Positions 5,353 to 6,944 of a stretch of DNA of 6,944 nucleotides are shown piece after piece. The stretch spans positions 1 to 6,944 of the forward strand of contig JASLGV010000475.1 of assembly GCA_030149995.1 (NCBI GenBank), given 5' to 3'. A program made the position numbers and the translations under genes. Each line of letters begins with the position of its first letter. Position 1 is the stretch's first letter. This DNA is from Pedobacter sp. Lineage in GTDB: Bacteria > Bacteroidota > Bacteroidia > Sphingobacteriales > Sphingobacteriaceae. Below the pieces are notes generated by a model that saw only the letters and a list, made by a program, of their open reading frames with translations, did no database searches and was not told where the DNA came from.

Positions 5353-6944
5353 ATGAAAAATATACTGATTTACTTTGGCCTGCTGTTTTTTGGCTTTGCT
5401 GCACAAGCCCAGATATTGGGTAGCGCACAGCAAAACTCAAAAGCCGATAGCCTGCGCGGCACTTTAACACCCCTGCGTACGTGCTACGACATTAATTATT
5501 ACCACCTGGATGTCAAGATAGATATTGACAACAAATTTATCAGCGGCAGCAACCTTTTTGCTTTTACAGCCACACAGGATTTCAACAAACTTCAGTTCGA
5601 TTTATTTGAAAATTTAAAAGTAGAAAAGGTTGTATACAGCGGACAAGAGATTCCATTTACCCGTTCCTACAATGCCGTATTTGTAACGTTTCCCCAAACC
5701 ATCAAAAAAGGAAGTAAAGAACGTTTTACTGTTTTTTATTCCGGAAATCCGGTTGTTGCAAAACGTGCTCCATGGGATGGAGGGTTTATTTTCAAAAAAG
5801 ATTCTGCCGGAAACCCATGGGTTTCGGTGGCCTGCCAGGGTTTCGGTGCCAGCAGCTGGTGGCCTAACAAAGATCATCAGAGTGATGAACCAGACAGTGT
5901 GCTGATTAGCATTACGGCACCCAATACCTTACAAACAGTATCAAATGGTCGCCTGAGAAATGTGGTTCAAAAACCAGATGGATATGCACAATACAACTGG
6001 TTTGTAAGCAACCCGATTAATAATTATAATGTTACCTTTTACACAGGGAAATATGCGCACTGGACAGATAACTATGCAGGCGAAAACGGGAATTTAACAC
6101 TCGATTTCTGGGCCTTGCAAACAGACAGTGCCAAGGCACGTCCACATTGGGATGCCGACGTAAAACCGATGCTGAAATGTTTTGAACACTGGTTTGGCCC
6201 CTACCCTTTTTATGCTGACGGATACAAACTGGTAGAAGCACCACACCTGGGCATGGAACATCAAAGTGCCGTTGCTTATGGAAATCAGTTTAAAAAAGGT
6301 TACCAGGGCAGGGATTTAAGTGGTACCGGACATGGCCTGAACTGGGATTTTATTACCATACATGAAAGCGGACACGAATGGTTTGGCAACAACATTACCA
6401 GTAAAGATATTGCCGATATGTGGATACACGAAAGCTTTACCAATTATTCGGAAGCCCTCTTTACCGAATGTAAGGAAAACAAGGAAGCCGGCGAAGCTTA
6501 TGTAATCGGTATCCGTAAAAATATCCTGAACGATATTCCAATTATTGGACAGTACGGCGTTAACAAGGAAGGTTCGGGCGACATGTATTATAAGGGTGCC
6601 AATATGGTCCACATCATTCGCCAGCTCGTAAACAATGACGAAAAATTCAGGCAGATTTTGCGGGGCTTAAACAAAACTTTCTACCACAAAACCGTTACCA
6701 CGGCAGAGATTGAAAATTATATTGCCAGACAAAGCGGTTTAAAACTTAATAAAATTTTTGACCAGTATCTGCGCCATACAAAAGTGCCTGTACTTGAATA
6801 TAAAATCAGGGATAAAAAATTATCTTATCGCTGGATAACTGAGGTAAAAGACTTTGACATGCCTGTTCGTGTTACCTTAAAAGACGGTACATACAGCCTT
6901 ATCAAACCAACCAACAACTGGAAAACAACAGCCGTTGATGCCGG
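5353..6944 (+). CDS. Secreted M1 family zinc metallopeptidase (aminopeptidase-like), 3'-truncated
   Basis: An exported zinc peptidase; 530 residues are readable before the window ends with no stop. Residues 1-19 are a signal peptide ending AQA before Gln20. The N-terminal beta-saddle domain (about 35-235) starts with the CYDINYYHLDVKID segment typical of Bacteroidota M1 proteins. The catalytic domain has H337, E338 and H341 in HESGHEW, with E360 in WIHES as the third zinc ligand, giving the exact HExxH-18-E spacing. Y412 in YYKGA matches the transition-state Tyr. The usual GAMEN substrate motif appears as LGMEH (299-303). M1 enzymes remove N-terminal residues from peptides; endogenous substrates here are unknown. 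Judging from similar proteins, probably only a short C-terminal piece is missing. Only 104 bp separates it from the preceding gene, but a terminator lies between. TAAATTTT (5330-5337) is a poor promoter candidate. No strong Shine-Dalgarno site is seen before the ATG. Confidence 0.95.
   Translation, partial: MKNILIYFGLLFFGFAAQAQILGSAQQNSKADSLRGTLTPLRTCYDINYYHLDVKIDIDNKFISGSNLFAFTATQDFNKLQFDLFENLKVEKVVYSGQEIPFTRSYNAVFVTFPQTIKKGSKERFTVFYSGNPVVAKRAPWDGGFIFKKDSAGNPWVSVACQGFGASSWWPNKDHQSDEPDSVLISITAPNTLQTVSNGRLRNVVQKPDGYAQYNWFVSNPINNYNVTFYTGKYAHWTDNYAGENGNLTLDFWALQTDSAKARPHWDADVKPMLKCFEHWFGPYPFYADGYKLVEAPHLGMEHQSAVAYGNQFKKGYQGRDLSGTGHGLNWDFITIHESGHEWFGNNITSKDIADMWIHESFTNYSEALFTECKENKEAGEAYVIGIRKNILNDIPIIGQYGVNKEGSGDMYYKGANMVHIIRQLVNNDEKFRQILRGLNKTFYHKTVTTAEIENYIARQSGLKLNKIFDQYLRHTKVPVLEYKIRDKKLSYRWITEVKDFDMPVRVTLKDGTYSLIKPTNNWKTTAVDA

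Noticed and set aside
5614..5877. Minus-strand frame of 87 codons inside the M1 gene, with similar ones at 6032-6244 and 6316-6612
   Set aside because: All are antisense shadows of a continuous coding frame that carries the signal peptide and zinc-binding motifs.

Overview
The window looks like ordinary chromosomal sequence from a Bacteroidota member, most likely a Sphingobacteriaceae (Pedobacter-like) bacterium. Four things point there: the moderately AT-rich composition; secreted proteins whose predicted signal peptides end in Ala followed by Gln; weak or absent Shine-Dalgarno sites with promoter-like TAnnTTT(G) boxes; and the gene families themselves (a DUF6515-like Tyr-rich protein, a phytase-like lipoprotein, and an M1 peptidase of the type common in this phylum). 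The genus is an inference from family resemblance, not a measurement.

Layout. Three genes on the minus strand occupy the left half. At the left edge is dihydrolipoyl dehydrogenase (lpdA), with its N-terminal 307 residues present and its C-terminal part beyond the window. Next is a lipoprotein with an esterase-like/phytase-like beta-propeller domain. Third is a secreted Gly-rich and Tyr-rich DUF6515-type protein that ends at a clear intrinsic terminator. A gap of about 190 bp (3183-3376) separates it from two divergent plus-strand genes: a secreted CocE/NonD hydrolase carrying the complete alpha-amino-acid ester hydrolase active site, followed by its own strong terminator, and a secreted M1 zinc metallopeptidase that runs off the right edge.

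How the genes fit together. lpdA is central metabolism (E3 of the 2-oxo acid dehydrogenase complexes) and has no evident link to its neighbours. The other four all encode exported proteins. The two plus-strand enzymes both belong to families that act on substrates with a free alpha-amino group, so a shared role in periplasmic peptide or amino-acyl turnover is possible. The terminator between them argues against a simple operon.

I see no RNA genes, CRISPR arrays, insertion sequences, phage genes or defence systems. No gene-free stretch exceeds 300 bases. The most interesting items are the complete ester-hydrolase signature, the internal duplication and skewed composition of the DUF6515-type protein, and the altered GAMEN motif of the M1 peptidase. 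I found no evidence of an undescribed multi-gene system.
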